Source: Sycon ciliatum (Eukaryota > Porifera > Calcarea > Leucosolenida > Sycettidae). Taken from it: DNA of 64,000 nucleotides. Shown in pieces: positions 30,192-41,268 of the stretch. Location of the stretch: the NCBI RefSeq assembly GCF_964019385.1, contig NC_088655.1, forward strand, positions 4,426,764 through 4,490,763, in the 5' to 3' direction. Numbering within the stretch: position 1 is the stretch's first letter; each line of letters starts with the position of its first letter. The translations under genes and the position numbers were made by a program. Below the pieces are notes generated by a model, which saw nothing but the letters and a program-made list of their open reading frames with translations, did no database searches and was not told the origin of the DNA.

Positions 30192-31390
30192 CTAGAGGCG
30201 TTCGGTTGCCCAGTCCCAGTCAGACTGCCTCAGGTGGTCATATACCTTCTTCTTGAAGGTCTGCATCGACTTCTGGAAGGGGTGAGCACTGAGGATAGAG
30301 GTTGGGAGGGAATTCCAGGTGTCAATCATACAGTGGGGGAAGGACTGAAAGACATTGTTCCGAGACTGAGGTGGGACAGTCTTGGTCAGCTGGAATGGAT
30401 GGTGGCTCGCAATTGTGCGCACGCTGGCTCGGGTGCGGGCCGGGGCTGGGGCTGGAGCTGGCGGGGGTAGGAGGGCTGTGATCATGGCAGGGCCAGTCAG
30501 ATAGTGGAGCTTGAACAGGTAGCAGAGAGCAGCAACAGAGCAACGGATGTCCAGGCTGGGCAGGTAGCAGCCATCACCAATGACGTGGAGTGCCCTACGT
30601 TGGATGGCTGTGAGCTTGGCTAGTGTGGAGGGTGCTGCGCTCATCCATACCAGCATTTCATGCTCCAGGATCGGCCGAACAAACCCACGGTATACTACGG
30701 CACGGCATCGTGGGTTGAGAGCCATGGCAGCCTTGCGGAAGAAGCAGAGTCGCTGCGCACTGCGTATTGCGAGGGACCGTATGTGCTGCTTGAAGCATAA
30801 GTAAGTAAGTAAGTAAATTATCGTGTCCGTTCCCGAAGGGAACTCACGACGGCCGCTAACACCCGGTAAATCCTAGCGGCAGATGCAGCGCCTAACGGTG
30901 GGGGTGAGTGGATAAGTCTCACAACCACTGGCACAAGTGCCGAGAACGACCCCATTAGCTGCATCCATGTACCCCTTGTGCCTGGCCACAAGTTCCCAGT
31001 TGACTGTGGGTAGCAGCACGGCTGGAAAAACCGCTCCCAGGCAGGACTTGAACCAGGTACCTCTCGTATCTCAATCATGGTCTTTGACCAACCCACTGTG
31101 CCTGCCTGGTCTTGACGCATAGCTGGCTGTCAAATGTTACTCCTAACAGGCGGAGCTGATCCACCTCAGGTACGTCTGTCCTCTAGAATGTGATAGAGGG
31201 AACTGGGTGGTGGGATCGTCGGTGGGTGATCGTGAGGGCTTGTGACTTTGTCGGCTCAAACCTGATTCGCCAGAGGGTGTCCTAGTCGGCAAGTGCGTCA
31301 ACAGCCTGCTGGAGCGTTGCGACTCCATCTGGGATATTGGCTCGGGTTGTGATACACGTATATACCGTGGTGTCGTCGGCATATACTGAG
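30192..31390 (-). pseudogene. LINE ORF2 3' half, minus strand, split by a SINE
   Basis: Upstream part (31390-31121): 'VYADDTTVYTC', the RT Y-A-D-D box, then 'RIRFEPTKSQALTI' and 'LRLLGVTFDSQL'. After the SINE at 30799-31110 the same protein continues as 'HIRSLAIRSAQRL', 'AVVYRGFVRPILEHEMLVW' and 'IDTWNSLPTSILSAHPFQ', ending at 30192. It resembles the complete LINE at 57-61 kb in block order but is a different family. An in-frame TAG and a frameshift show it is inactive. Confidence 0.8.
30799..31110 (-). repeat. tRNA-derived SINE, family D, with 10-bp target duplication
   Basis: It is flanked by cttgaagcat (30789-30798) and cttgacgcat (31111-31120), a 10-bp duplication with one mismatch. On the minus strand it starts with a tRNA-like head whose B box reads ggttcaagtcc, and it ends in a (TTAC)n tail. 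The insertion splits the LINE frame cleanly. Confidence 0.88.
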
Positions 31391-31399
31391 AGTTTAGCC

Positions 31400-32240
31400 T
31401 ATTCAGGTAGGTGGTCCTCTAATCCGGCATAGTGACCGTGATACTGTGTTGGAGCGTCTCACTGCGGACCTTGCTGCTCTGGACAGGTACCTTACAGGGA
31501 AGGGACTGATTCTTTTAGAAATTGTGTCTCATCAGGGTTAAAACCCTGATAAGACACAATTTCTACTATTACGTCGCCCAACTAGTCCCTTACCCACCAC
31601 TGTGTCCATATCATGCCGCAACTCCACTCTCTACCCTGCGCACACAGCCAATTACCTGGGCCTCATTGTCGATGAGCACTTGGCATTCGATGCTCAAGTA
31701 GAGCGAGTTTGCATTGCCGTCAAGCAGAAGGTCGGAGCCTACAAGCATGCCAGGCAGAACCTGAACCACAGAGCGCGTCGTGTTTTCTATCTATCCACTA
31801 TTCAATCCACTCTTGAGTATGCTAGTTCTGTCTACATTAACTGTCTATCTCGCCGTTCATACAACTAGCTGATAACACAGTACTAGTCTTAAAAGAATAT
31901 TTGCCCTTGACCGCAGAACTCCCACTGAGACACTGTACGCTTACACCAAGATCTACACACTAGAGCAACGCTTAACTTTCAAGCAATACAATACGTCTTT
32001 GTCTTTCGCTGTCTGCATGGTTTATCTAGCCCACTTCTCAGCCTCCTATTCGCCCCCCGCTGCACTGGCCCACATACTGCTGCCACAACCCGGGGCCAAG
32101 CTACTGCTGCTCTTGTCTTGCCTGCCTGCCACTCCCGGTATGGTTTCCATTCCATTGCGTATCGTGGTGCGGACAAGTGGAATGCGCTGCCTCCATCTTG
32201 TCGCCTGGCCGGGTCGCCTGCTTTGTTTTGCTCTCTCACA
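31400..32240 (+). pseudogene. LINE RT 3' part, plus strand
   Basis: 'SDRDTVLERLTADLAALDRY' (just after the RT catalytic box), then 'ANYLGLIVDEHLAFDAQV', 'VFYLSTIQSTLEYASSVYI' and 'RIFALDRRTPTETLYAY' follow the C-terminal order of a LINE ORF2. A 48-bp palindrome (31517-31564) interrupts it. Its 5' end abuts the minus-strand LINE head to head. Stops present. Confidence 0.7.
31517..31564. repeat. Perfect-type palindrome, ~22-bp arms
   Basis: agaaattgtgtct and its inverse flank atcagggttaaaaccctgat. It looks like a very short fold-back insertion inside the LINE. Confidence 0.9.
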
Positions 32241-32252
32241 AAGTCACATTTA

Positions 32253-32729
32253 GGGTTCCCAGTAAAAAGGCAACATTAGGGAGGTTTCGCTCTACGTAAT
32301 TACGTATGAAAATCCGTATGTCGTACGCGCCGGGGAGCGAGGGCAGCTTTCATACGTACATCTCTCTACGGATTTCCGTAGGAAAGCTCTTTCCTACGTT
32401 GGGTCCTCCGAAGGAATTTTTGAAATATTTTTCGCATTTTCCGCATTTGTCCATGGCAACGTTCAAGCCGCGTGAAACACAAGGTACACACACCATACAC
32501 CACGTGCAAAATAAGATGGAAAACGCGGTTTCGGTTCATGGTGCATGCGGTGGGCGCATGCAGCCTACGTGTCTCCAAAGCAACAACCCGTGTTTAGCAG
32601 TCGTGGATAAATCACGTAGAGCGAAACCCAGCAGCTCTGATTTTTACGTATGAAAATTCCGTGCAGTTCCTACGTTATTTTCATACGTAATGTAGAGCGA
32701 AACCTCCCTATTGCCTGCTGGGAAATCCC
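32253..32729. mobile_element. Small TA-flanked element holding another
   Basis: The ends gggttcccagtaaaaaggca and tgcctgctgggaaatccc are imperfect inverted repeats with TA outside. Only about 45 bp belongs to this element; the rest is the insertion at 32279-32708. Confidence 0.55.
32279..32708. mobile_element. TA-flanked MITE with ACGTATGAAAAT ends
   Basis: gggaggtttcgctctacgta starts the element and its inverse ends it; TA is duplicated on both sides. Sub-terminal 'tacgtatgaaaat' words recur in both orientations. Confidence 0.82.
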
Positions 32730-32732
32730 TAA

Positions 32733-33113
32733 TGGGGTATTCACACGACAGGCAAATCCACGTACACCGGAAAATTGCTATGGTATTTTACCTGTGAACG
32801 AGAAAAGTGCCTGAAAATGGCTGAAAAGTGAAAGCGAGTTGGGGGCCTACTTTCACGATAATCGTGGCGTGCACGAGTACATTTACACCAAAAAGCGCGA
32901 AACAAGACTTGATTTTTTACGCGGCTCTTTAGAGCATGATAATTATTGTGTATGTGTTTTGAAAATTTGAAATACCCATGGCTACTGGTCGGTGAAGCAT
33001 TCAAAAATGCAAACGTGTCTGTCGTCGAGTGCAGCTGTGTGAATCCACACAGTCACTTTTCTCGTATGTCACTCCCTGTAAAATGTGAAATTGCCTGTCG
33101 TGTGAATACCCCA
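32733..33113. mobile_element. Harbinger-like MITE with TAA target
   Basis: The inverted ends tggggtattcacacgacagg and the inverse are flanked by TAA on both sides (32730-32732 and 33114-33116). A three-base TWA target is typical of PIF/Harbinger. No coding capacity. Confidence 0.85.
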
Positions 33114-33130
33114 TAACAAAATAAGAAAAA

Positions 33131-33662
33131 TAGGGCTGAAACGATCATTCAATAACTCCTAACGATCAAACAATATCATTAACGGTCGATATATTGGTTT
33201 TATCGATTCTTGTCGGCTCTACTCGTGTACCTCGCACACCAGTTTATGAAAAAATTCCATGATACCTTTGGTACGTTAGAAATTTGTGGCACCGCACTGT
33301 TGACATCTGTGGAAATCTGGCTGGTTTTATCAACATGAACTAGAGAATTTCATGTTGTTTCTAGAGCAAAAAATCTTGTCATTACCATCTGGCAACTGCT
33401 CTTATCTCCAACCTCTCACACAAATGAACCAAAAACACAAAGTCTTCTCTCCCGATCTCTTTCAAAGCCACAAATCAATTTTACCCCGTTTTGAAGTACA
33501 TGATTGTACTCGTATTCACTATCGGATGGAGTGCAAGGGCTAGAATACTGTCACTAATATGCATGCATAATGAATCGTTAGCACTCGTTTTGAACACTAG
33601 CGATTATCGATTCCACTCTTAACGATCGATATGCGAGTTACCGGTATAATTGTTTCAGCCGT
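33131..33662. mobile_element. hAT-like degenerate TIR element
   Basis: It begins tagggctgaaacgatcatt and ends ataattgtttcagccgtg, an imperfect inverted pair. Sub-terminal 'aacgatcgatat' words occur near both ends. The target duplication is not clear because both flanks are A-rich. Confidence 0.55.
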
Positions 33663-33794
33663 GAAAAAAAATTATAATATAAATTTAACTCACATTCATT
33701 CGTGAGGTTGTGATGGCAAGACCAAAGGAGACCAGAAAGAAAACACCATCGCGACTAGCGCCAGTGGCATCGTGATTCGTACGACTTTAATGGA

Positions 33795-34060
33795 AAAGTG
33801 GGGAACTTTTCGCTGCAGTGAATGTGTCTTGAAATGGACACATTTACTGCAGCGAAAAGCCAAGTGCAGCTGGGATTCGAACCCGCACTATCGCCCTGCA
33901 TGCATCCCCCGATGCACTTCGCATACATGCTAATTCTTGCAAGTCGCTTCACGTTATGATCTTGCATTTGAAAGCCCTATTTGAATATGCATTGTGGCCA
34001 GCCGTCTTTGCTGGTACGGTACGGGACAGGTACGGGACACGTACGGTCGAGGGTAATATG
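33795..34060 (-). repeat. tRNA-derived SINE, family B (copy 1) with adjacent hairpin
   Basis: On the minus strand the B box ggttcgaatcc (33873-33883) closes a tRNA-like region, preceded by 'gaagcgacttgcaagaatt'. A hairpin (cttttcgctgcagt/actgcagcgaaaag) lies at 33796-33856. Copy 2 follows at 34140. Confidence 0.72.
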
Positions 34061-34139
34061 ACACCGTCTACTGCCTTGATGACCTAGGCAAAAAAGCATA
34101 AGGATGTTCTACATTTTTCAATTCTCCTATTTTTTCAGG

Positions 34140-34345
34140 CATAACCTGGGATTCGAACCCGCACTATCGCCCTACATGGATTGCCCCATACACTTCGCAT
34201 TCATACTCATTCTTCCAAGTTGCTTCACGCTATGATCTTGCGTTTGAAAGCCCTATTTGAATATTGCGGCCAGCTGTATGTGGCCAGCTGTGTTTGATGG
34301 TACGGTACGGTACGGGACAGATACGGGATAGCGCCAGGTGTGACA
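34140..34345 (-). repeat. tRNA-derived SINE, family B (copy 2)
   Basis: The B box is at 34149-34159 on the minus strand, with the same order of words ('cgcactatcgccctaca' and 'ttgaaagccctatttgaat') as copy 1. It ends in tandem 'ggtacggtac' words. Confidence 0.72.
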
Positions 34346-34746
34346 CAAACACACAAACAAACAAACACACAAATACCAAATTAAAGCTGTGTGGACCCTG
34401 GCTAGCGCCACACGTTACTGAAGTAACGTCTTTTCCATAGCTACGGAAATAATCATTATTATGTTGTAGCTGACAATTGACATTATGTGTAGTGTCTCTT
34501 GAACGTGCACGTCGCCATTGAAAAATGGTAGATCTCGGAAAATTTTGGTTCTGGACCCAGTGATCGGCGCCAGCGCTGTTTCCGTCAAGTTTGCAGTGAA
34601 TGCGTCCGTGACAAATTCATCGTCTGGTTGTCTCTGCCCGTGACTCCAACCGCCTATCGCAATGGATAGCCGCCTGGAGTCCTGGGCAATAGCTAGGCAT
34701 CAAGTCTGAACCATGCTCATTGCAATGAAAGTTGTGATGTAAGTGG
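34346..34746 (+). other. Intron, no gene
   Basis: (ACAA)n-like run at 34343-34372; otherwise unrecognised. Confidence 0.35.
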
Positions 34747-35090
34747 GGCTCAATAATTATCATCGTCACAGGTACTGTGTGAACTACAGCCAACTCTTTT
34801 GGATTTGATTCTTACATATGTTGACCTTGAATGTTTGGAGGCACCTTGAATGAGGTTCGTGAAGCAGGAGGTCTGCAGGCAGGTTGTTCCAGGGTGTGAT
34901 GGTGAAGAAGGGGAAGGATCGCAGGAGGTAGTCAGGGTCTTTGCGAGGGTGTGTCGACTGTAGCTGGAAGCCATTGTACATCTGATGTTGCCATGTGCGC
35001 AAGCTAACTATGGCAGGGGGCTTGGTTGGTGGCAGCATGACGTTTATCTGGGGAGGCCCTGGAATGTAGTGCAGCTTGTACAAAATTAAT
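34747..35090 (-). pseudogene. 5'-truncated copy of the 57-61 kb LINE
   Basis: The minus frame begins 'LHYIPGPPQINVMLPPTKPP' and ends with 'FFTITPWNNLPADLLLHEPH' and 'LQTFKVN', almost the same as the last ~110 residues of the complete LINE. The 3' sequence around 'atcatcgtcacag' also matches. It is a typical dead-on-arrival LINE insertion. Confidence 0.88.
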
Positions 35091-35458
35091 ATGACAGAGC
35101 TGCTACCATCCAGCAGTACTTATCGAATTTATTTTAATACAGTAAAATCTTGTGATTGAAAGAGAATAGGGGAACAAAAAATGACAAGGCAACATTCTGG
35201 AACCGAACCTTTCCTACTTTGTTTCGCAACAGGACCATATTTGATCCATTGCTATTTTAAATGTCTGGCCAATGTATTCATTATGTACTCCACCCGTCAC
35301 CACCATGCACTCTTAGCGGAACCAATGCATGAAGCATTATCGCACCATTATAGCTGTTTTGCGCCTTTGAGCACGTCAGTAGAGGATTTTAAATGATAAT
35401 AGAGTGTAAAGGCATGTTCTTGCGTATTTGATAATTTCATTGTTTTTTCTCTGTGCAG

Positions 35459-35734
35459 ATTGGTTCAATGACCCACTGAAATGTTTTCCAAATACTTACC
35501 TTTTGGAGATACCATTGTATAAACTCACCCCAAACGCTGACAAACAACGGATGACAGATAAATGTAAGGTATTTGGTCTGGCATTGCCGTCCAATCGCCA
35601 TTGCCTTAGGCAGTATATGATGACAAATCAGGTAGCAGGATTTGCCTGGCTGGGTAAATATGAGAGTGAATGGCCACGTATTGATCGTTTTGGAAGTGAA
35701 GACCCAGCAGGTCCGACCAAACAGGTTTGTGAGG
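35459..35734 (+). CDS. Exon 6 seen: Cys-rich module B (B3)
   Basis: The acceptor is ttttttctctgtgcag|attgg, a strong one, and the donor GAGG|GTAAGC; phase 1-1, 276 bp. It starts D-W like an A module, but the Cys pattern (residues 9, 36, 49 and one near the end, 'KQVC') and the absence of the C-x7-C tail place it with B. A 'FAWLG' takes the place of YW. It is the most divergent B copy. It follows A2 directly. Confidence 0.65.
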
Positions 35735-35825
35735 GTAAGCTAAAAAATTTGCATACATGTGCCAGCAACGTTGCAAGTTGTTTCAAAAGTTTCAGCGTAT
35801 GAACATGTACATTTCTCTACCATGA

Positions 35826-35846
35826 AGTTTGTGTGTGTGTGTGTGT

Positions 35847-35929
<83 letters not shown>
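35826..35929. repeat. (TG)n microsatellite
   Basis: About 50 TG repeats with few interruptions, ending directly at a SINE. Confidence 0.98.
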
Positions 35930-35931
<2 letters not shown>

Positions 35932-36150
35932 ATATGGTGCAGTGGTATGTGCAGCGATTTCCAATCGATAGATTGCGGGTTCGATTCCCGACGATTATGG
36001 TCACACACGTCTTTCTTCTCTTTCTCAGACTCTTCCTGACTTTTCTTTCATTCTCCTGGGTGGTTACCAACAGCCAGTGCATGCCGGAGTATGTGGTGTG
36101 ATGTGTGTGCGGGGGACAAAAAAATGAAAAGACCAAAAATAGGGATTCAC
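35932..36150 (+). repeat. tRNA-derived SINE, family C
   Basis: An A-box-like 'tggtgcagtggtatgtgc' is followed 26 bp later by a perfect B box ggttcgattcc (35978-35988). The tRNA-like part ends near 36002, then a pyrimidine-rich body. It may extend into the dispersed repeat at 36203. Confidence 0.75.
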
Positions 36151-36202
36151 TGGCCAGAAAATGTCACTCCAAATAGCTGTATGGTGTAGACCAGGCTGAA
36201 TA

Positions 36203-36300
36203 GTGACGGTCAATTCTTCAGCCTTGCAAGCTGTTGAATGGTGTAATCCCAGCACAAGTTGCTATGGCTTCTGCCGTAGCATTGCTATCATCGCCTCTGT
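36203..36300 (+). repeat. Dispersed ~115-bp repeat (copy 3)
   Basis: Begins tgacggtcaattcttcagcc and is shared with 3985 and 27861. Here it follows the family C SINE rather than a TG run. Confidence 0.8.
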
Positions 36301-36309
36301 TGTCTTGTC

Positions 36310-37025
36310 TCTGTTGTTGTTATGTCCACTCTCTGCTACATGTACACTGCATGTATGCACGGGAATGGAAGAGCCTGGCATTGCCTGTTCGCTTTTGTCC
36401 ACGATGAACTGTACTAGGCGCTCATCTGTGCAATCTGGGGGAGATATTGACGCACGAAGGCAACAAAGCGCTTGGTCTTGGGTGGTCCTGCAGAGACCAA
36501 CTTCCAAGACCCGTCCGTGATGGTACTGAAAACGGGTTTTGACTCGTGCTTCACAGGGAAGAGTACAGTATCCTCTGCGTCAGAGTCCGTGCCCACTGAG
36601 GGCACTGTCTGGCTTGTCTGCTGGGGTGTGGAAGCACTACGGGTACGGGGTTCAGTGTGCGTTCCCACATGCTTTACTTCTTTGGCAGCTTTGCACTCGC
36701 ACTTTCGCTCGGCTTCGACTTTCCACTACTACTGGTACGGCTACTCTTGTTCGTAGTACTAGTACTACCTGCACTCTCCTTGCCTTTTGAATTTTGTTGC
36801 TGGTGGTCGACATGGGCAATGACGGAAGGCCTGAAGGAACTCAGTTCGCTTCGTAATTCTGTAATATGTGCACATAGCTCATCCAGACGCCGTTTCCGCG
36901 CTCCTCTCGATCTTTTGACTCACTAATATGCGCCGATAATTGCTGGAGCAAGCTGAGCACATTGGCTTCGATGCCTGGTAGACTGCACAGAAGTCTCAAG
37001 GGTTCACCTGCCAGCTCGTCCATAG
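36310..37025 (-). pseudogene. LINE ORF1 remnant related to the 57-61 kb LINE
   Basis: The minus frames carry 'MDELAGEPLRLLCSLPGIEA', then 'ESKPVFSTITDGSWKLV' and 'SIPVHTCSVHVAESG'. These parallel 'LMASLPGIEV', 'ESKPIFHVIEDDSWKLV' and 'SIPVHTCSIWLSESG' in the complete ORF1. It is a related but distinct subfamily, frameshifted. Confidence 0.8.
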
Positions 37026-37240
37026 CAGAGAGTAGATCAGGGAGTGACAGCTACTCAAAATATCACCTACTGTACGCTACCATTCTACACTACGACTCCT
37101 TACTCCTTACCTTGCTGCTATGAACTTGAAAACTCAACCCGTCATATGCAGGTCTGGTGTTGGATGCAGACTTTTCGAACAGAAAGAGGCCAAGCAACTG
37201 ACGTTTTTCAAACTAGATCATGCATGCTGGGCCAAGCCAC

Positions 37241-38206
37241 ACGTCAGGCGAAATAGCACGTCATAGTACATTTGAGATCAGCAGGAAGAGAATGACGACG
37301 TCCACTAATTTAGTATCTGTGCACACGAATCTGCTGTGTGTGTGACTCTGTGTGTCAGCTATGATAATCTGTGGTTCCATGCCTAGCATGTACGTCTGAA
37401 CCATCCTGCAAAGTTTGAAAGACGTAGGTTGAGCGATCACTCCGCGAAACATACTATTTGAAATTCTCTTCATAGTATATCTTCCACCATTGAAATTTCG
37501 AGTTTCTTCAAAAAAAGTGCTGAGAGGGGTGGCTTGCAACCTCGATATGGCTTGTTCCAGGCATGCTTTGGAGCCATCTTCTGTTGAAGTAATGGCGGGG
37601 ATCTTCCCTGCAACTGCTACAACAAAAAATGATTCGATCTGAGAAAGGGTGAGACCGCGAATCTCGGTTGAATATTGAGTATTTCAAGCCTTTTCACAAC
37701 GAAGATTGAGTTCTTTTTGGAGATGGACGTCGCGGCAAAGGACATGGTGTCCGACTTCTGGCGTCTGGTGAAGCCAGGGATCATTTGTCCAGTCAGGTCG
37801 GCAGCCTAACCGTCGGTAAACTTGTGTTTGGATCCCGTTCTCCTCGATGTGGTAGATCACAAACAATTTGATATCGCCCAAATTGATCTCAGCATCCTGC
37901 GTACGGTATTTTATATTCAGAAAATCCCAAAGTGTCTCTGTGTGGCCGTCCTATGCCACGAGAAACTCCAATCAGGCTCCTATGTCCTCTGCCTTCATGA
38001 TTGAAGGTCCACTTCGTTTGAACAACGAACACAACAATCGAGGACGGCTTTGTAATGAAAAATACAGCTATACTGGAGCTGAAAAAAGGAGAAAAAAACG
38101 TGCTCAGGATGAGACTCGAGTACACGCATACTCTCCCAGCAGGTGAAACGGCAATTTTTTTGTGAAAAAATGCGTGTCGCCGACTGACCAGTAATTTCGC
38201 CTGACG
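37241..38206 (-). mobile_element. Element with ACGTCAGGCG ends carrying an unknown ORF (copy 2)
   Basis: Inverted relative to 18171-19140 and nearly full length. On the minus strand it keeps the same frames ('CDIKLFVIYHI'-like 'GDIKLFVIYHIEENG', then 'GCRPDWTNDPW', then 'RLQATPLSTFFEETRNF'), the same TGA and the same splice-acceptor-like T tract. It is not inside a TTAA fold-back here, so it moves independently. Confidence 0.65.
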
Positions 38207-38356
38207 CACATCCACCAAGCATGTCTTGCTTTCCTACGCACAGCAACTCGTAGATACAGTAAAACCTGTGACTACCGACCACCCCTTGGTGCCAGCAAAA
38301 ACGGTCTTTAGGAGCAGGTGGTCTTTAGTTAGAGGTTTGCACCACGTGACCATATA

Positions 38357-39090
38357 CTGTAAAACGACAAACTTTCGCGAGCGATTAACTTTCGCGACTT
38401 TCGCGAGCAAGGTCGAATCGCGAAAGTTTGACACACGAATATGAAATTTGTACTACACGATCGATGCGTCGATGATCGATCGTTTTGCAACAGATCTGTA
38501 CAGTACGAGAACGTGCGCATGTCCAACCAAAGAGCGCAGCTGTTGCAACGACGGGTTACGCACCAACACCAGTCTTGCAAGTAACCAACATTAGTTGTCG
38601 TTGGAGTACGGCGACTTGAACCAGAAGAGAATAAAACGATCGACTGGAGAATGTCTCAGTGTTGTGGAAAGTGTTGTTGAATTTCTTGGAGCGCTTGGCC
38701 AGCTTGCTGTTGCGTAGATTTTAGTGTTGTACCGCTCGAAGAAGTCTTCTGAATTTTATCGCGATGAGTATCGCAGTGGCTCAGCAGTTCGAAGAGAAAG
38801 TCTTCCGATGATCCCTCTTCGAACGTGCCATTCTTTCTCTCAGTACTAGTACTTACCTTATGGTTCTCTTTGATGCCTTGATTCCTTCTTACATTCCTTG
38901 ATTCCTTCTTTCATTCTTTGATTTCTTCTCTCATTCTTCATGCACTCTGCGCCCAGCACTCCGAGGCTTCGTAAAATAAAATTCTTTGATTTTCGGTGGA
39001 AGGTAGAAATCGCTAAAATTAATCGCCGCTTACTGGTCCAGTTTGCCAAAACGCTAAATTTAGCCGCCGCGAAAGTTTGTCGTTTTACAG
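38357..39090. mobile_element. Nested TA-flanked MITE
   Basis: The ends ctgtaaaacgacaaactttc and its inverse (over 20 bp) are flanked by TA. It contains a short CTT-rich repeat (38868-38945). No coding capacity. Confidence 0.85.
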
Positions 39091-39197
39091 TATAGATCCC
39101 ATTATATGATATGTATGTCAAAATGCAGCTAATACAATTCCCCAGGACTTGCGCAATGTCATTCTTATTTCAGGTCAAACAACACTTGGAGAGAAAG

Positions 39198-39217
39198 ACG
39201 GAGAGATGGAGAGAGAC

Positions 39218-39258
<41 letters not shown>
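39198..39258. repeat. (GA)n microsatellite
   Basis: GA dinucleotide run with AGAC interruptions. Confidence 0.95.
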
Positions 39259-39263
<5 letters not shown>

Positions 39264-40001
39264 AATTTTTTGCAGACTTCAAATTTAGCTGCTACTTCTG
39301 AAGCCAGGAGTCAAACGTTCCCTGGGGAAGTTTTGTTTTGCGCTGGGCCTCAAATTTGTTCATGCGATCAATCGTACGGACTGTCCTTGTGGTGACTTCT
39401 CGATTGCTTGAACGCGATCCTTCAGCATCAGGACCTTGTGGTGCTGCTTTGTTTCTGGATTCCTTGATACCATCGTCAATCGATCTGTATGACTGGGGTG
39501 ACAGAGCCGCCCAGTTTTCGTTTCTCCTCCGAGTATTAACGTCGATCAGAGAGCGCTTTTGATGCGCTCTCCAAGACGTTTCCTATCATGTTTATTCTTG
39601 ACAGCGCTTGAAATTTTGACAGGTCTAGTGCAGTCCACACCGACTCCACAGCCAAAATTACCTGCATTCATTTGTTCAGCTGTAGTATCGAAAGATTCCT
39701 TTCAGGACCATGGAAAATCAGCAAAATTTCAAGCAGGAGTTCGAGCAACATTTGATTTCCTACATTGCGGTCGCTAGTTATGGGTCCAAAATTGTCTTTG
39801 GGACAGGAAAAGGCGGTCGCTGGCCGCGTTCAGCAGGTAGTCGCTAGTCCCAGTGCATTTTGAATGTGAGACCTTCCGTGCCTGGCGAAGTGGTCGGTAG
39901 TACCAGGCTGGTCGCTAGTCACGGTGGTCTTTAGTTACAGGTTTTACTGTAGTACCAGGCTGGTCGCTAGTCACGGTGGTCTTTAGTTACAGGTTTTACT
40001 G

Positions 40002-40962
40002 TATGTGCATTATACTCTGACAAATTTAATGCGCACAGCAAGCGTGCATGTACATGATTGTATACTTCCAACAATGTTGTTATTCACAAACCATCTTGGA
40101 TCAAGTAAGGTTTAGTTCATTCAGGGCTGTCTCCGTATCTCACCAACTTATCCAGCTGTGAATAGTTGCTACGGAATGCTGAATATCATTCGGCACTCTC
40201 AGCGCTGCTGTTTGCTTTGCCACTTTGTGTCACGGAGCTCTCAAACTCATCGTCTGCACTGCCTCCGCTGATGGCTTGTCATCTAAGCAAAAATTCGTCA
40301 CTTTTCACCTGATTCTTCTTGCTGTGGACTATGGCAGGCAGCGGAGTATCCATGGAGATCCAGTTGCCAAATATTCTAGTCGCTCATGCTCCATCAAGAA
40401 TTTGTGACGGGATCATTCCTCCAAGAAATTATTTGTTTCGCCCTTTTCGACCGCATGATTTTGCGGGCGCTACCCAGAGTGCAAACGCCTCCATGGCAGC
40501 TGAAACTGTCTACCTGGACGTCCCAAGTGTTTGTCAGATAAACTACAACAACAGATTTGAATGAAGCCACCAAGAAGAAGGCACTTTCAAAGCGATAGCG
40601 CTAGAAGTCTTTTCGCTTTGACCACGGTGATTAAAAAACGACGTTGGTTCGCTTTTTCGCAAATATTGGCATTTTCAAAAATCGCCAGGACCCGGTTCTC
40701 GCTGCCGATGCCTCATACAATATAATGAGCCTCATATAATTATAATATTATTGTTATTGTTGCAACGGCGGGCAGTTACTCATAACTAGGATCCATGTTT
40801 TACTTTCAATTGTTCATTTATGATTGGCTCAACATCAGAGTTTAAGATTTCAGTCGCATTCCCCCGCATTCCCCTGTTGGCAATTATGCAGAGAGTTCAC
40901 CTGCTCTGGTAAATATGTTAACTGTTGAGTGAATGATCCTTCTCCTTCACTTTGTTGTACAG
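40002..40962 (+). other. Intron with one unassigned open frame and one dispersed motif
   Basis: A frame at about 40340-40564 ('IPPRNYLFRPFRPHDF', 'VYLDVPSVCQINY', then a stop) follows a plausible acceptor (actatggcag|gcagcgg). It has only two Cys and ends in a stop, so I do not include it in the gene. It could be an alternative last exon. The inverse 'ggctcaacatcagagttt' motif is at 40825-40842. Confidence 0.3.
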
Positions 40963-41268
40963 CTCGTTTAAGCATTGTTTGTGAAGATACCTCTAATAGA
41001 ACAGTCAGAGTGTTTGCTCATCCCTTCAATGAACATACCTGGAAAGCAGCAGAGATGAGGTGCAACTATCAAGGTGGAAAGATGTTCAATGTATCCGGTA
41101 AAGATCAGGGATGCTTTAGAAACTTTCTGTCCCATCTACGCAATCAGATTAGTTCTCGATATATATGGGCAGCTAATGACCAAAGATCTGCCTACTCCAT
41201 TGAAAAGACAACAATATTACACCGCGGAGACTGGGACACTCCACAAGGACGGTCTGTACTTTGTGAAT
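40963..41268 (+). CDS. Exon 7 seen: Cys-rich module B (B4)
   Basis: The acceptor is ctttgttgtacag|ctcgttt and the donor GAAT|GTGAGT; phase 1-1, 306 bp. It has Cys at about residues 7, 34 and 51 (the same 17-residue step as B1 and B2) and a final 'SVLCE'. It also has 'HTWKAAEMRC', a W-x-A-A/E-x-x-C motif reminiscent of CTLD helix 2, then 'KMFNV', and 'RYIW' in the centre. This copy gives the best hint that module B is also a diverged CTLD-like fold. Confidence 0.7.

Larger units (their letters stand above)
38257..40001. mobile_element. TA-flanked TIR element, 1.7 kb
   Basis: The ends cagtaaaacctgtgactacc and ggttttactg are inverted, with TA on both sides. Near the right end a 53-bp segment including the terminus is duplicated in tandem (39899-40001). 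Repeated 'ggtcgctagt' and 'ggtggtctttagtt' words occur inside. It encloses 38357-39090. Confidence 0.75.

Noticed and set aside
35932-36002. A possible true tRNA gene (perfect B box)
   Set aside because: No acceptor or anticodon stems of correct length can be drawn; it is a tRNA-derived SINE head.
40340-40564. Candidate exon after actatggcag with LFRPF...VPSVCQINY
   Set aside because: Only two Cys, an in-frame stop and no clear donor; kept only as a possible alternative terminal exon in the intron entry.
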